From Prochlorococcus sp. AG-347-L20 (lineage in GTDB: Bacteria; Cyanobacteriota; Cyanobacteriia; PCC-6307; Cyanobiaceae): a DNA stretch of 64,000 bases. A model generated the notes under the pieces. That model did not search any database and was not told the origin of the DNA. It saw nothing but the letters and a program-made list of their open reading frames with translations. This document shows positions 36,166-46,539 of the stretch, one piece after another (the stretch's first letter is position 1; every line of letters starts with the position of its first letter). The translations under genes and the position numbers were made by a program. The DNA lies in contig QCCP01000010.1 in assembly GCA_003281225.1 (NCBI GenBank), positions 1-64,000 on the forward strand. The letters run 5' to 3'.

Positions 36166-38556
36166 TTATGCAAAAGTTTTATATGCCTTTATTAATCTCA
36201 TTTCAAGTAAATAAGTTAAACCTTCAATACTTTTTAAAATCTCATTACTTTCTGGAGACATTTCTAATTCTTTAGCTTGATTTATTGCTGATCTCGCATT
36301 CTTCTTGTCAAACAAATAGACGTTAATAATTGCCTTAGCTAAGAATGCGTTACCATTACTTGAATCTTTTTTTAAAATCGAATCTATTGTTGCTTTTGCT
36401 TCATTAACTTTTCTTTGCAAAATTTGACTAATTAATATACTGTATTGATTCTCCAAATATCTATTGTCTTTATATCTTTGTATGTAAACTTTTTCGGCTT
36501 CTTTTAAATATATTTGTTGAGGATCACTTTGATTAATAATTCCTACTAAATCAAAAAGATTTTTGAATTGTCCTTCTCTTAAATAATTACCTAATAATTC
36601 AACTTTTGAAATTCTATTTGTCATTAATATAAAATCTTTATCAATAAATTCAGGATTAATTACTAAATTTCTTTTGGCAATATCTAAAGGCTTTATTATT
36701 CCATTTTTATAAAGTATTCTTGCTTTTATGATTAGATTTTCTGAAATACCTTTGGGAAAATTTATTGGAATATTTTGTGATAGCTTATAACAGCTATTTT
36801 GATCAAAACTTTTGTGAAAATATCCATTTGCTAATGATACGTTTGCAGATGTTTTAAAATTTTTTCCAATAAAGTCAATTAAAATATTAGAAGATATGTA
36901 GTCCCTGCCTTTCTCTAACATTTTTATATTTATGCCATTATTTATTTGCTTAATATATATTTTTGAATTATTTAAAATGCAATCTTTTTTTACTACTTCT
37001 GTATTGATGTAATTTCTCTTTAAAAGCATAAGTTTGCTTTTATCAGGTAATATCCAATTTTTATAAATATTAAAAGAATTACTTTCTAATAAATATTTAT
37101 TAAGTAAATTTTTTGATTCGTTTGACATAACTCCTTGATTTCCAGATTTTACTAAAAACCAATCAAAATAACTTAGATCATCTTTATAAGTTTCCATATT
37201 ACTTATAGTTTGTCTTACAGCAACATATTCATTTTGTCTAGAAGCTTCAGCTTCTATATTAAAAGTGTTTATTTCTTTAGTATCAGGTAATATCGCAAGA
37301 GTTGAAACTACATTTTGATTATTGTCTTTTATGGTACTGATAATTTCACTATGGGGCCAATTATATGATTCTAGATGATCTTTATTTTTATAAATTAATC
37401 CACTATTAGAAAAGATTATTGAAATTGTCATTGATATTATTAAAATAATTTTTTTTCTTTCTTCAGGAAATAATTTATTTGAATAAGAATTTATAAATGA
37501 TGATAAGTAAATGCAAAATAAAGGATACAGTGGCATCAAGAACCTTACATCTTTTGTAGACATTAAGCTAATTATTAAATAGCAATTAAAAAAATATATT
37601 AGAAACCATAAATTGATTTTTTTTAAATTTCCAAGGTTAAATTTTAAAAGGTTTCTTTGTAATATTTTTTCAATAAAAAATATAATTGCAAAAATTGAAA
37701 AATTTATAAATCCAAATACAGAGGGTAATTTTTTAAAATAAAACAACCAACTATCTATGTCATTAATATCAAGTCCATCTTGATAATTCACACCCCAATT
37801 CCACGCATTTATGGTTGATGTTATTATGGTAAGCCAGTGTTTTGAAAACCAAGGGAAAATTAGTAAAGAAAATATTATTAAGAATAAAAAAATTTCTTTG
37901 AGACTTTCAAAATGATCCTTTTTATTATTAAATAGTTTTAAAATAATCACTATAAAAGGGAAAAAAAATAAAATTATTCCAGTTGGTTTTATAAGAAAAA
38001 CCAAAGCTAATGCAATCCCTGATAATGATGGAAATAAAATACTTCTTTTTTTGTGTAAATACCATTTACTGAAAAATAATAAAGTCAAAGTCGTAAATCC
38101 TGTAAGGGATAAATCTATTAAATAATCTGTTCTTTGATTTATTATTAATGTGCTAAAAGTAAATATTAATGATGCCCAAATGCCTACAGCTTGATTTTTG
38201 ATTAATTTCCCGAGATTAAAAATTGAAAATATACAAATGAAGTTAAAGATTTGGTTTGACAAATATGCATAAAAATAAGAATTATTGAATATTTTTAGAA
38301 ATATCGAAGACAAAAAATATGTAAGAGGTCCTCTATAACTGTCCGTTATATTGAGTAAGAGATTTATTTTATTGGTTATGTTTAAGCTATTTTCATCTAA
38401 GATATTGTACATTTTAAATACATTACTTAGATGATATCCTTGGTCCCAAGCAGGAGGATTAATTGATTTTGTAAGTAATAAACTATCAAGAATAATACTA
38501 ATTAAAATAATTAATGAAATTTTAAAATGGCTACTTTTCAAAATTTTTATTAGCAT
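36166..38556 (-). CDS. GT39/ArnT-like membrane glycosyltransferase with C-terminal TPR-like region
   Basis: The 796-residue protein has about ten or more membrane segments from residue 10 to 400. An acidic residue in the first periplasmic loop (INPPAWDQGYH) fits the polyprenol-phosphate-sugar-dependent GT39/PMT/ArnT superfamily. Residues about 400-600 are soluble. The last about 110 residues (ISQILQRKVNEAKATIDSIL, LAKAIINVYLFDKKNARSAI) look like tetratricopeptide-type helical repeats. It probably transfers a sugar from a lipid carrier on the periplasmic side. It overlaps the O-antigen ligase gene by one base. The acceptor is unknown. Confidence 0.75.
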   Translation of the reverse strand: MLIKILKSSHFKISLIILISIILDSLLLTKSINPPAWDQGYHLSNVFKMYNILDENSLNITNKINLLLNITDSYRGPLTYFLSSIFLKIFNNSYFYAYLSNQIFNFICIFSIFNLGKLIKNQAVGIWASLIFTFSTLIINQRTDYLIDLSLTGFTTLTLLFFSKWYLHKKRSILFPSLSGIALALVFLIKPTGIILFFFPFIVIILKLFNNKKDHFESLKEIFLFLIIFSLLIFPWFSKHWLTIITSTINAWNWGVNYQDGLDINDIDSWLFYFKKLPSVFGFINFSIFAIIFFIEKILQRNLLKFNLGNLKKINLWFLIYFFNCYLIISLMSTKDVRFLMPLYPLFCIYLSSFINSYSNKLFPEERKKIILIISMTISIIFSNSGLIYKNKDHLESYNWPHSEIISTIKDNNQNVVSTLAILPDTKEINTFNIEAEASRQNEYVAVRQTISNMETYKDDLSYFDWFLVKSGNQGVMSNESKNLLNKYLLESNSFNIYKNWILPDKSKLMLLKRNYINTEVVKKDCILNNSKIYIKQINNGINIKMLEKGRDYISSNILIDFIGKNFKTSANVSLANGYFHKSFDQNSCYKLSQNIPINFPKGISENLIIKARILYKNGIIKPLDIAKRNLVINPEFIDKDFILMTNRISKVELLGNYLREGQFKNLFDLVGIINQSDPQQIYLKEAEKVYIQRYKDNRYLENQYSILISQILQRKVNEAKATIDSILKKDSSNGNAFLAKAIINVYLFDKKNARSAINQAKELEMSPESNEILKSIEGLTYLLEMRLIKAYKTFA

Positions 38557-39872
38557 TAGAACTTACTTAATGTATTTTTATTATTTTCTCCTTCAATTAT
38601 GTTTTTAAGTCCTGCAATTAATATCCATACAATAATACTTATTTTCCCGTCGTAGTATTGAATATCTACCATTTGAGATATTAAAAAAACAAATAAAGCA
38701 CTCCAAAATGCCTTATCAAAGATTGAAATATTATTTATTTTTTTATTCAAAAAGATTTTTTTACCTGAGAGAATAATAAGAATGAGTAAAATTATAAATA
38801 AAATTATTGCTGAAGGAATTCCATAGCTAATTGCTAATTCAAAGAGAAGATTGTGAGAGTGACCTTTCCAAAAATTTGTTTCTGCAAAATATATGGCAGG
38901 AAATGAAGCAGCTCCAATTCCAAATAAAGGATTTAATATTATAAGATTAGTAGCACTTTTTAAAATCTCTAATCTGGAAACATCGAGATCTCTGTATCCA
39001 TCCTTACTAAATTCTAGTAATACCTTATCGGGTAAAAAATTGATTAAATAATTTTTTATATCACCAAGATAAATTGAAGATTGTGAGAAAAATAAAATTA
39101 AAGTAAAAATTATAAAAACTGATAAAAGAAAAATTATTCCTTTCTTCCCAATTATAATTGGCAATGTAGTTAATAAACCTAGCCAAGCATTTCTTGAATA
39201 AGTAAGAAATGCTGCAAAACCAATTGAAAAAACAAAGCCAAAAACAATAGTTCGCCTGAAAATATTATTTTTTAATTCTAAAAATAAAGCGATGCAAAAT
39301 GGCCAAGCAAGATTAAGCCATGAACCTGCATAATTTTGATTGTTAAATAAACCGCTTAAACCACCAGGATTAATTATTGGCCTTTGGTACCAGATAATTA
39401 GTCCATTTAGTGTCTCGAAAGGACCATGCCAATTAAAAAAATATTGCCCAAAACCTGTAAGTAATACTGGAAAAGTACCTGTAATTAAAGCTAAAGCAAA
39501 TGATCTTTTTTTAGATTTTGAATCAATATATGGTTGAAAGGCCCAAAAAAGCCAGATAAATGGAAGCCAATTTCCTAATCCATAGATTGATAACTTGGGA
39601 TCCCAAATTTCCTCATAATTATTGACTAAAAAAAAGTTTTGTGAAATGGTACTTATTGATATAAGTATTCCAAAAATTAAAAAAGGATAATTCCATAAGT
39701 CTTTGAAATAATTATTCTTATTAGAAAAACTTCCTATTATTGCTGATGGCAATAAAAATAATAAACCTACAAATAATGTTGAAGGTAAAAAGAATATTCC
39801 AGATAAAAATAAAAAAAAACCATAATCTTTAAAAGATTTGTTCTTAAAAAAATTATTTAAAAGATATTCCAT
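38556..39872 (-). CDS. O-antigen ligase/polymerase-family membrane protein
   Basis: The 438-residue protein has about eleven hydrophobic segments and a late loop ending in KGHSHNLLFELAISYGIPSA, the His-Asn plus Glu and Gly signature of the WaaL/Wzy superfamily. It has SRNAWLG, matching the Arg-rich family motif near the middle. It is probably the ligase that moves a finished glycan to its acceptor, or a polymerase. With the protein at 2,486-3,679, the island carries two such enzymes. It is the first island gene after the tRNA-Arg gene. Confidence 0.85.
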   Translation of the reverse strand: MEYLLNNFFKNKSFKDYGFFLFLSGIFFLPSTLFVGLLFLLPSAIIGSFSNKNNYFKDLWNYPFLIFGILISISTISQNFFLVNNYEEIWDPKLSIYGLGNWLPFIWLFWAFQPYIDSKSKKRSFALALITGTFPVLLTGFGQYFFNWHGPFETLNGLIIWYQRPIINPGGLSGLFNNQNYAGSWLNLAWPFCIALFLELKNNIFRRTIVFGFVFSIGFAAFLTYSRNAWLGLLTTLPIIIGKKGIIFLLSVFIIFTLILFFSQSSIYLGDIKNYLINFLPDKVLLEFSKDGYRDLDVSRLEILKSATNLIILNPLFGIGAASFPAIYFAETNFWKGHSHNLLFELAISYGIPSAIILFIILLILIILSGKKIFLNKKINNISIFDKAFWSALFVFLISQMVDIQYYDGKISIIVWILIAGLKNIIEGENNKNTLSKF

Positions 39873-39896
39873 TTCTTAATTTATTCAACATATTCA

Positions 39897-39970
<74 letters not shown>

Positions 39971-40107
39971 ACTAGATTATTATATCCGAAGAGTATGGAC
40001 TAGCCAATTAATTAAATAATTTTAAAATTATTTATAAATCTAAATTAAGATTACTAAATCAAACTTTTGGTAATATTTGTTTAGAATAAAATATATGGTT
40101 TTATATC

Positions 40108-40719
40108 TTGGCAAAAAGACTTTCTCAAAAACAAAAAGAAGAAATAATTAACAATTTTATAAATGGTATCTCTATTCAACAATTATCTGAAAAATTTGAT
40201 TGCACGAAACTAACAATATCAAGAAATTTAAAACAAGAACTTGGCGAAAAAAAATTTAAAGATTTAACTACAAAAAGTAAATCATCTAGAAAATCAGACT
40301 TTAACAAAGAAATAGATTTAGATCTAGTTACAGAGGCTCAATCATTTTTTGATTCCCCATTTTTGGAAATACCTCCATTAAACGATCCAATTGATAACAC
40401 GAAACAAAAAGATTTTTCATCTATACCTATTTCAGAAATTAAGTTTCCAAAAACTGTTTTTATGGTTGTAGATAAAAATATTGAATTAGAAATAAAATAT
40501 TTAAAGGATTATCCAGAATGGGAATTTCTTTCTGAAAATGATTTAAATAGAAAAACTATTGAGATATTTGAAGATATTAAAATTGCAAAAAGTTTTTGCA
40601 AAAAGGAACAAAAGGTAATTAAGGTTCCTAATACAGAAGTATTTAGAATTGTTGCTCCTATTTTAATTGACAAGGGAATTTCAAGAATAGTTAGCTCTAA
40701 TAAATTAATTGCTTTATAA
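40108..40719 (+). CDS. Helix-turn-helix protein of unknown function
   Basis: The 203-residue protein begins with a DNA-binding-like helix-turn-helix. KQKEEIINNFINGISIQQLS followed by KFDCTKLTISRNLKQELG (residues 8-46) resembles the resolvase/transposase-type HTH. The rest is low in recognisable motifs. It starts with TTG at 40,108; an ATG at 40,095 is out of frame and ends soon. It may be a regulator. The plus-strand orientation next to the tRNA and the island edge is notable, but no recombinase domain is visible. Confidence 0.55.
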   Translation: MAKRLSQKQKEEIINNFINGISIQQLSEKFDCTKLTISRNLKQELGEKKFKDLTTKSKSSRKSDFNKEIDLDLVTEAQSFFDSPFLEIPPLNDPIDNTKQKDFSSIPISEIKFPKTVFMVVDKNIELEIKYLKDYPEWEFLSENDLNRKTIEIFEDIKIAKSFCKKEQKVIKVPNTEVFRIVAPILIDKGISRIVSSNKLIAL

Positions 40720-40722
40720 AAT

Positions 40723-40947
40723 TTATTCTCTATTCTTATTAATATTTAATGTAAGCAAGCTCCCTGTAATTGATCCACTAATAAAGCTAACCCCAATTAT
40801 AAAACTTACTGGAAGATCTACTGAGTTATTTATTATTAGATTGACTTTCCTAGATATTTTACTGTTTTGAATACCTATTATTAAAACTGAAAATAAAGTC
40901 AGATTAAAAACAACTGTAAAAATTAATTTTTTTGATAAGTTAAACAT
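40723..40947 (-). CDS. Small membrane protein, LapA/DUF1049-like
   Basis: The 74-residue protein has two hydrophobic segments (about residues 8-27 and 45-65) and the pattern GIQNSKIS ... SVDLPVSFIIGVSF ... GSITGSLL. This matches the layout of LapA/DUF1049 proteins, small inner-membrane proteins that in other bacteria help organise envelope assembly. It is nine bases downstream of rsmI and converges with the HTH gene. The family call is by pattern only. Confidence 0.55.
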   Translation of the reverse strand: MFNLSKKLIFTVVFNLTLFSVLIIGIQNSKISRKVNLIINNSVDLPVSFIIGVSFISGSITGSLLTLNINKNRE

Positions 40948-40956
40948 ATGAAAAAA

Positions 40957-41838
40957 TTATTTACCTTGAGAATCATACATATTATAAATTATTCTTTTTT
41001 TTAAATTGTACTTTTTAGCCAAGTATTTAGAAGCCTCAGGTAATTTTAAGCCTGCATTTATTAAATCGTAAAGTTCTTGTTTTAATTCAATTTTATTAAA
41101 ATCAACATCCATATTTGAATTATCAATTCCTTTAATTACAATTGTTATCTCTCCTATTATTTCTTTGTTTTCAAAAAAATCGATCACTTCATTAATGTTG
41201 CATCCAATATTCTCTTCAAATTTTTTTGTTAATTCACGATAAACTTGTATTTCTCTTTCGCCACCACAAATCTCTCTCAAATCTTCTAGTAATCTTTTAA
41301 GACGATTTGGAGATTCAAATAATATTGAGGTTTTTTCATTTTTACTTATTTCTAAAAGAAGTTTTTCTCTCTCCTTTTTCTTTTTCGAAGGAAAACCTTC
41401 AAACGTAAATTTAGATGTTGGCAGGCCACTTGATACAAGCGCTGTTAAGGCGGCGCAAGGTCCTGGGATGCAAACAACTTGTATGCCTTTTAATTTTGCT
41501 TCTCTGATCAATCCCTCGCCTGGATCACATATACTCGGCATCCCAGCGTCACTAACTAAAGCTACCGATTTGCCAGAGTTTAGATTATTAATTATTTTTG
41601 GAATTTTATTAAATGAGTTATGTTTATTGAAACTAATGAGACTATTGCTAAACTGAAATCTACTCATTATTTTTTTTGTTTGTCTTGTATCTTCACAAGC
41701 AATTAGACTCACATTCCTAAGTATATTTATAGCTCTCAATGAAATATCGCCTAAGTTACCTATTGGTGTACCAACTACGTATAAAACACACTTTTCAGGT
41801 TCATGGCTTTTATGAGAAAATGAAAAATTAATATCCAT
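40957..41838 (-). CDS. rsmI: 16S rRNA (cytidine(1402)-2'-O)-methyltransferase
   Basis: The protein has about 293 residues and the tetrapyrrole-methylase fold: YVVGTPIGNLGDIS near the N-terminus, ACEDTRQTKKI, SDAGMPSICDPG and IPGPCAALTAL. These are the RsmI marks. The enzyme methylates the ribose of C1402 in 16S rRNA. The frame can begin at TTG 41,841, but ATG at 41,838 is preferred. This places its start three bases from the divergent cysQ start. Confidence 0.95.
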   Translation of the reverse strand: MDINFSFSHKSHEPEKCVLYVVGTPIGNLGDISLRAINILRNVSLIACEDTRQTKKIMSRFQFSNSLISFNKHNSFNKIPKIINNLNSGKSVALVSDAGMPSICDPGEGLIREAKLKGIQVVCIPGPCAALTALVSSGLPTSKFTFEGFPSKKKKEREKLLLEISKNEKTSILFESPNRLKRLLEDLREICGGEREIQVYRELTKKFEENIGCNINEVIDFFENKEIIGEITIVIKGIDNSNMDVDFNKIELKQELYDLINAGLKLPEASKYLAKKYNLKKRIIYNMYDSQGK

Positions 41839-41841
41839 CAA

Positions 41842-42744
41842 GTGATTAATTTACCTTCAGGTTTAGAAGTAGATAATCTCATCGAAGATTTGAGAGTTTT
41901 AAGCTGGGAAGTATCTGACATATTACTTTATTATTCCCAAATACTAAAAGATGAAAACAACAATAGCAATATTCTCCAAAATGATGATAAAGAAGATCCA
42001 GTAACAATAGCTGATTTAAAAGTAAATGATTTAATAATTGGGAGAATTAAAGAAAAATATAAGGATATTAGTTGGGAAATTTTAAGTGAAGAGAACGTAA
42101 AACTTTCTTCAGATATCTGCGATCAAAACGCAGAGTGGATTTGGGTACTTGATCCTCTTGATGGAACCAAAGATTTTATTCAAGGTACAGGAAATTATGC
42201 AATGCATTTATCATTAAATTATAAACAAAGGCCTTATATAGGATTTGTCTTGATTCCAGAAAAAGAGGAATTATGGATTTCTTTTGGGAAAAAAGTCTGG
42301 TGTGAAAATAGAGAGAAGACTTATGTAAGACCAAAGCTTTTAAAGAAAAAAAGTCTTAAAGAGATGATTTTAGTTACTAGTAAAAATCATAATAATCAAA
42401 CTCTAAGAAATTTAATAGATAAGATTAGTTTCAGGGAAATAATAATTATGGGGAGTATTGGATGTAAGATAACTTCTATTTTGAGAGGTGAGAGTGATAT
42501 TTATATATGTTTAAGTTTGCCTGGTAAAACTTCACCAAAGGATTGGGATTTCTCTGCACCTGAAGCAATATTAAAAAGTGCTGGAGGATCTATTACAGAC
42601 TTAAATAATCAAGCATTAATTTATGGGAGGTCTAATTTTAAACAAGAAGGCATCATTGTTGCCACAAGTAATCATCTTACACATGGAAAAATTTGTTCAG
42701 AAATCAAAGGAATAATTAAGAACTATAATTTATATCCTCTCTAG
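41842..42744 (+). CDS. cysQ: 3'(2'),5'-bisphosphate nucleotidase
   Basis: The 300-residue protein belongs to the inositol monophosphatase superfamily. It has EEN, the metal motif WVLDPLDGTKDF (about residues 99-110) and a later WDFSAPEAIL. CysQ removes the 3'-phosphate from PAP(S), protecting sulfur assimilation. It starts with GTG at 41,842, directly beside the rsmI start on the other strand. It converges with pnp; three bases separate the stops. An inositol phosphatase role cannot be excluded. Confidence 0.85.
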   Translation: MINLPSGLEVDNLIEDLRVLSWEVSDILLYYSQILKDENNNSNILQNDDKEDPVTIADLKVNDLIIGRIKEKYKDISWEILSEENVKLSSDICDQNAEWIWVLDPLDGTKDFIQGTGNYAMHLSLNYKQRPYIGFVLIPEKEELWISFGKKVWCENREKTYVRPKLLKKKSLKEMILVTSKNHNNQTLRNLIDKISFREIIIMGSIGCKITSILRGESDIYICLSLPGKTSPKDWDFSAPEAILKSAGGSITDLNNQALIYGRSNFKQEGIIVATSNHLTHGKICSEIKGIIKNYNLYPL

Positions 42745-42758
42745 CTTTTAAGTTAGAG
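42739..42758. terminator. Possible hairpin between convergent cysQ and pnp
   Basis: CTCTAGC (42,739-42,745) can pair with GTTAGAG (42,752-42,758), seven pairs with one G-T, around a six-base loop. It lies over the two stop codons, where a shared bidirectional transcript end is expected. No T-run follows, so termination is uncertain. Confidence 0.3.
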
Positions 42759-44913
42759 GCGCTACTGGGGTAGGTGTTGGTTGTGGATAAGACATCCCGC
42801 CGTTCTGGCCGACTCCTCTCAAAGTTAAATTAATCCTTCCTCTACTATCAATCTCTCTGACTCTTACTGTTACTTCATCTCCTTGCCTCACTACATCTTC
42901 TACTCTTTCAACCCTTGCTTCAGATAATTGAGAAATATGAACCATCCCTTCTTTCCCAGGCAATATTTCTACAAAAGCTCCTATAGGTATAATTCTTGTA
43001 ACGACACCAGAGAAAATTTCACCCTCATGAACCTTACGTGTTAATCCCTCAATTATCTTTTGGGCTTCTTCTGCAGCAGCTCCATCATGAGAAGCAATAG
43101 TAACAATCCCACCATCTTCTATATCTATTTTTGTATTAGTTCTTTCAGTGATCCCTTTAATAGTTCTCCCACCGGGTCCAATTACTGTTCCTATAAGCTC
43201 AGGGTCAATTTTAAAGCTTAAAAGTCGAGGAGCATGAGGAGAAAGAGAATCTTGAGGCTTATCTATTGCCTCTTGCATCTTTTCTAAAATATGTAATCTT
43301 GCAGGACGAGCTTTTTTGATTGCATCAGAAATAATAGAGACAGGCAAACCTGTAATTTTCATATCCATTTGTAACGCAGTAATACCTTTATCAGTACCAG
43401 CAACTTTAAAGTCCATATCTCCAAGAAAATCCTCAATACCCTGAATATCTGTAAGTATTCGAACGTCTTTACCTTCTTTGATTAAACCCATAGCAGTACC
43501 ACTTACAAGAGCTTTTAAAGGGACCCCGGCATCTAATAATGAGAGGGTGCTTCCACAAACAGACCCCATTGAAGTGGAACCATTAGAGCTTAGTACTTCA
43601 CTTACAACTCTTAAGACGTATGGGAATGTCTCTTTGCCAGGGAGAACAGGAATTATTGCCCTTTCTGCAAGTGCTCCATGTCCAATTTCTCTCCTTCCAG
43701 GGGTTCTCATAGGCCTAGTTTCACCAACTGAATAGGGAGGAAAGTTGTAGTGATGCAAATATGTTTTTTCAGTACTTGGATTTAAGTCATCCATCTCTTG
43801 AGCATCGCTTGGTGTTCCAAGTGTCGTAGTAGATAAGACTTGAGTAAGTCCTCTTTGAAAAAGTGCAGAGCCATGAACTCTTTTTGGAAGAATGCCAGCA
43901 GAGACTGTTATTTTTCTAACTTCGTCAAGTTCTCTCCCATCAACTCTTTTACCATCATTAATGATTTGAGACCTCATTAATTTTTTTGTTAGTTTTTTAA
44001 AGTCAGAATGAATTAATTTTTCATTTTCTGAAGTTAAAACTTTTACTTGATTGTCATCTTTAAGAGAATCAATTTTGCTTTGAGTTTCAGTTTTAATTTT
44101 TTCTAGTTCAAGATCCCTCTCTTCTTTTGATTGATCAAATTTCTTAAGAACCAAATCAATAGCTTTACTACAATTTTTTTCCAGATAAGAAGGTAATGTT
44201 TTATCCTCTTCAGGATCGGAGGGTTTGATTTGTTTTATTCCTAAATCTTTTATTAAATCTTCTTGAGATTTAATAAGTTCAGTAACTGCTTCATAACCAA
44301 AATCTATAGCTTCGATAGTATCTTGCTCCGATAACTGGTTAGCACCTGCCTCAATCATGACAATGCCTTCAGGTGAACCTGCAACAACAATGTCTAAATC
44401 TCCTCTTTCTATTTCTCTATAACTTGGATTTAAGATGAAATCATCTCCTATGAGACCAACTCTTACTGCGGCCATTGGCCCATAAAATGGAATCTCTCCA
44501 AGTAAAGTTGCTATTGAAGCCCCAGTAACAGCTAAAACATCTGCTGGAACTCTTTCATCAAGAGAAAGGCAAGAGGCAACAATCTGTATCTCGTCTCTCA
44601 TCCATGATGGGAAAAGTGGCCTCATTGGCCTGTCAATCAATCTTGCTATTAAAGTTGCTCTTTCTGGAGGGCGACCTTCTCTCCGCATAAAACCACCAGG
44701 AATTCTTCCAGCAGCATATAGTTTCTCCTCATAGTCACATATTAGAGGTAGAAAGTCTGAAGCTTCTTTTTTAGTAGTTTTTGTTGCTGTAACTAATAGA
44801 GAGGTGTCACCGCACTCAATCATTACTGATCCATTTGCTTGAGGAGCATATAGTCCTGTAGTTAGTCGTATCTCTCGTCCGTCAAACGTGATCGACTTAT
44901 TTTGTCCTTCCAC
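42748..44913 (-). CDS. pnp: Polyribonucleotide nucleotidyltransferase
   Basis: The 721-residue protein has the full PNPase layout: two RNase PH domains (residues 1-220 and about 310-545), a KH domain (about 555-615, [11 protein letters not shown]) and an S1 domain (about 625-695, [15 protein letters not shown]). RPMRPLFP and [11 protein letters not shown] are family motifs. It degrades and tails RNA as part of the degradosome. The start is GTG at 44,913. It is co-oriented with rpsN and rseP upstream. Confidence 0.97.
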   Translation of the reverse strand: MEGQNKSITFDGREIRLTTGLYAPQANGSVMIECGDTSLLVTATKTTKKEASDFLPLICDYEEKLYAAGRIPGGFMRREGRPPERATLIARLIDRPMRPLFPSWMRDEIQIVASCLSLDERVPADVLAVTGASIATLLGEIPFYGPMAAVRVGLIGDDFILNPSYREIERGDLDIVVAGSPEGIVMIEAGANQLSEQDTIEAIDFGYEAVTELIKSQEDLIKDLGIKQIKPSDPEEDKTLPSYLEKNCSKAIDLVLKKFDQSKEERDLELEKIKTETQSKIDSLKDDNQVKVLTSENEKLIHSDFKKLTKKLMRSQIINDGKRVDGRELDEVRKITVSAGILPKRVHGSALFQRGLTQVLSTTTLGTPSDAQEMDDLNPSTEKTYLHHYNFPPYSVGETRPMRTPGRREIGHGALAERAIIPVLPGKETFPYVLRVVSEVLSSNGSTSMGSVCGSTLSLLDAGVPLKALVSGTAMGLIKEGKDVRILTDIQGIEDFLGDMDFKVAGTDKGITALQMDMKITGLPVSIISDAIKKARPARLHILEKMQEAIDKPQDSLSPHAPRLLSFKIDPELIGTVIGPGGRTIKGITERTNTKIDIEDGGIVTIASHDGAAAEEAQKIIEGLTRKVHEGEIFSGVVTRIIPIGAFVEILPGKEGMVHISQLSEARVERVEDVVRQGDEVTVRVREIDSRGRINLTLRGVGQNGGMSYPQPTPTPVAPLT

Positions 44914-45036
44914 TTTTTAAATTATTAATCTATACATAATTTATTCTTACATTTTATAGGGACATATTGAGTAAATTATTTAGATAAGCTATAAAATTCT
45001 TAAATTTGTTCGAAAAATGAATTTTAATTTGTCTAA

Positions 45037-45071
45037 TTTTGTATTTCAAGGGAAACAATAAAAATACAAAA
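45037..45071. repeat. 10-bp inverted repeat between rpsN and pnp
   Basis: TTTTGTATTT (45,037-45,046) is the perfect reverse complement of AAATACAAAA (45,062-45,071), with a 15-base loop. It lies 13 bases past the rpsN stop on the minus strand. It may be a weak terminator or a transcript-end stabiliser. The stem is A/T-only except one pair. Confidence 0.4.
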
Positions 45072-45083
45072 AACTTACTATAG

Positions 45084-45386
45084 CTACCAACTTGATTTAA
45101 CGACTCCAGGTAGCTCACCATTATGAGCTCTTTGTCTTAACTGATTCCTGCAAAGACCAAAGTCTCTGTATACTCCTCTTGGTTTGCCAGTTGCCCAACA
45201 TCTATTCCTAACTCTGTTTGGGGCAGAGTTTCTAGGCAGACCCTGTATCTTTCTATGTATTTCTAATCTTTCCATTGGGTCTTTTGCAGCATTGAATTCA
45301 TCTAATAATGATTTTCTTTTTACAGCATATTTCTGTACAAGCTTTTTGCGTTTGACTTCTCTCGCAATCATGGACTTTTTAGCCAT
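45084..45386 (-). CDS. rpsN: 30S ribosomal protein S14
   Basis: The 100-residue protein is the long, zinc-free S14 form: [15 protein letters not shown] at the start and [21 protein letters not shown] near the end, without paired CxxC zinc motifs. It belongs to the 30S head. In cyanobacteria it stands alone here, outside the large ribosomal operon. It is followed by a hairpin and pnp and preceded by rseP. Confidence 0.97.
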   Translation of the reverse strand: MAKKSMIAREVKRKKLVQKYAVKRKSLLDEFNAAKDPMERLEIHRKIQGLPRNSAPNRVRNRCWATGKPRGVYRDFGLCRNQLRQRAHNGELPGVVKSSW

Positions 45387-45449
45387 TTATATAGAATTTT
45401 TAAACTAATATTTATCTTAACAGCTTGGATAACAATTTTTAAAATTTAT

Positions 45450-46529
45450 TTATTGGTTTAATAATCTTTGTACGATTAAAAGTTGACTAGTATCCCTTAT
45501 TATAAGTAGCACACTAAGTCCAACTAAAAGAAAAAAACTTGATTGAGTAACCACCATTTGTACCTTGACTGGGACTGGCTTTCCTCTAAAACCTTCAATC
45601 AAAGTGAAAAGAAGTTGTCCCCCATCCAATAGTGGTAAGGGTAAAGAATTGAGAACTGCTAAATTTATAGAGATTAGTGCGGCAAATAATAATATTCCAG
45701 TTCCTCCTTGTTGTGATAATTGAGCACCAATTTCAACGATTTTGACGGGCCCACTTAATTGTTGAGCTGTGGAGGAGAAATTTGTAATTAATCCCTTATA
45801 ACCTTGTATTGTTTTTACCAAAAGTGATGAAAACTCATTATTGGTATATTTAAAAAGTTCGAATATGTTTTTTGTCTTTTTAGTCTCTTTTTTTATATTA
45901 GGTTGTAATTGAGCGCCTATTGTACCCTTCCCGTCTATGTTTTTTGGGACCAAAGTTAAATCTTTCAGAAATCCATCTCTTTCAATTGTTATAGAAATTG
46001 GATTTTCTGACGAATTTTGAATCTCTTTTACTAGAGAAGAAACTGCTTGATCGCCAACTCCTAAAGTATTGCTTTTAATTTTTAAAATTTTATCCCCTGC
46101 TTGTAATCCAGCGAGAGAAGCTGCCTTCTCGGGCTGGGTAGCCAAAACTAAAATACCAGGCTCTGGATCAAATGGAATTCCAATAGTAGTTACATTTACA
46201 ACTAAGATGGTATAGGCAAGAATTAAGTTAGCAAATACCCCAGCGGAAATAACAATTACTCTTTGAATAACTGGCCTATTTTTTAAAAGATTTGGATCTT
46301 TAGGGTCAATATTATTTATTTCTTCATCAGGGAAGGAAACAAAACCTCCTAATGGAAAGGCTCTAAGTGAATAGGTTATGTTTTTAAATCTTTTCTGAAT
46401 TATTGACGGTCCAAAACCAATTGAAAATCCATCAACATATATACCTTGCAAAATTGCCGCAAGAAAATGTCCCATCTCATGAAAAAAAATGAGAAATCCC
46501 AGAACTGTAATTGAGGTTAAAACGTTCAT
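45450..46529 (-). CDS. rseP: Site-2 protease, RseP family
   Basis: The 359-residue membrane metalloprotease has HEMGH at residues 17-21 (HExxH zinc site) in the first membrane segment. A single PDZ-like domain sits in the middle (QAGDKILKI), and NSLPLPLLDGGQLL near residues 305-318 supplies the third ligand. It cleaves membrane proteins inside the bilayer, for example anti-sigma factors. It starts 10 bases after the serS stop, in the same operon. Confidence 0.95.
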   Translation of the reverse strand: MNVLTSITVLGFLIFFHEMGHFLAAILQGIYVDGFSIGFGPSIIQKRFKNITYSLRAFPLGGFVSFPDEEINNIDPKDPNLLKNRPVIQRVIVISAGVFANLILAYTILVVNVTTIGIPFDPEPGILVLATQPEKAASLAGLQAGDKILKIKSNTLGVGDQAVSSLVKEIQNSSENPISITIERDGFLKDLTLVPKNIDGKGTIGAQLQPNIKKETKKTKNIFELFKYTNNEFSSLLVKTIQGYKGLITNFSSTAQQLSGPVKIVEIGAQLSQQGGTGILLFAALISINLAVLNSLPLPLLDGGQLLFTLIEGFRGKPVPVKVQMVVTQSSFFLLVGLSVLLIIRDTSQLLIVQRLLNQ

Positions 46530-46539
46530 TTTATATATA

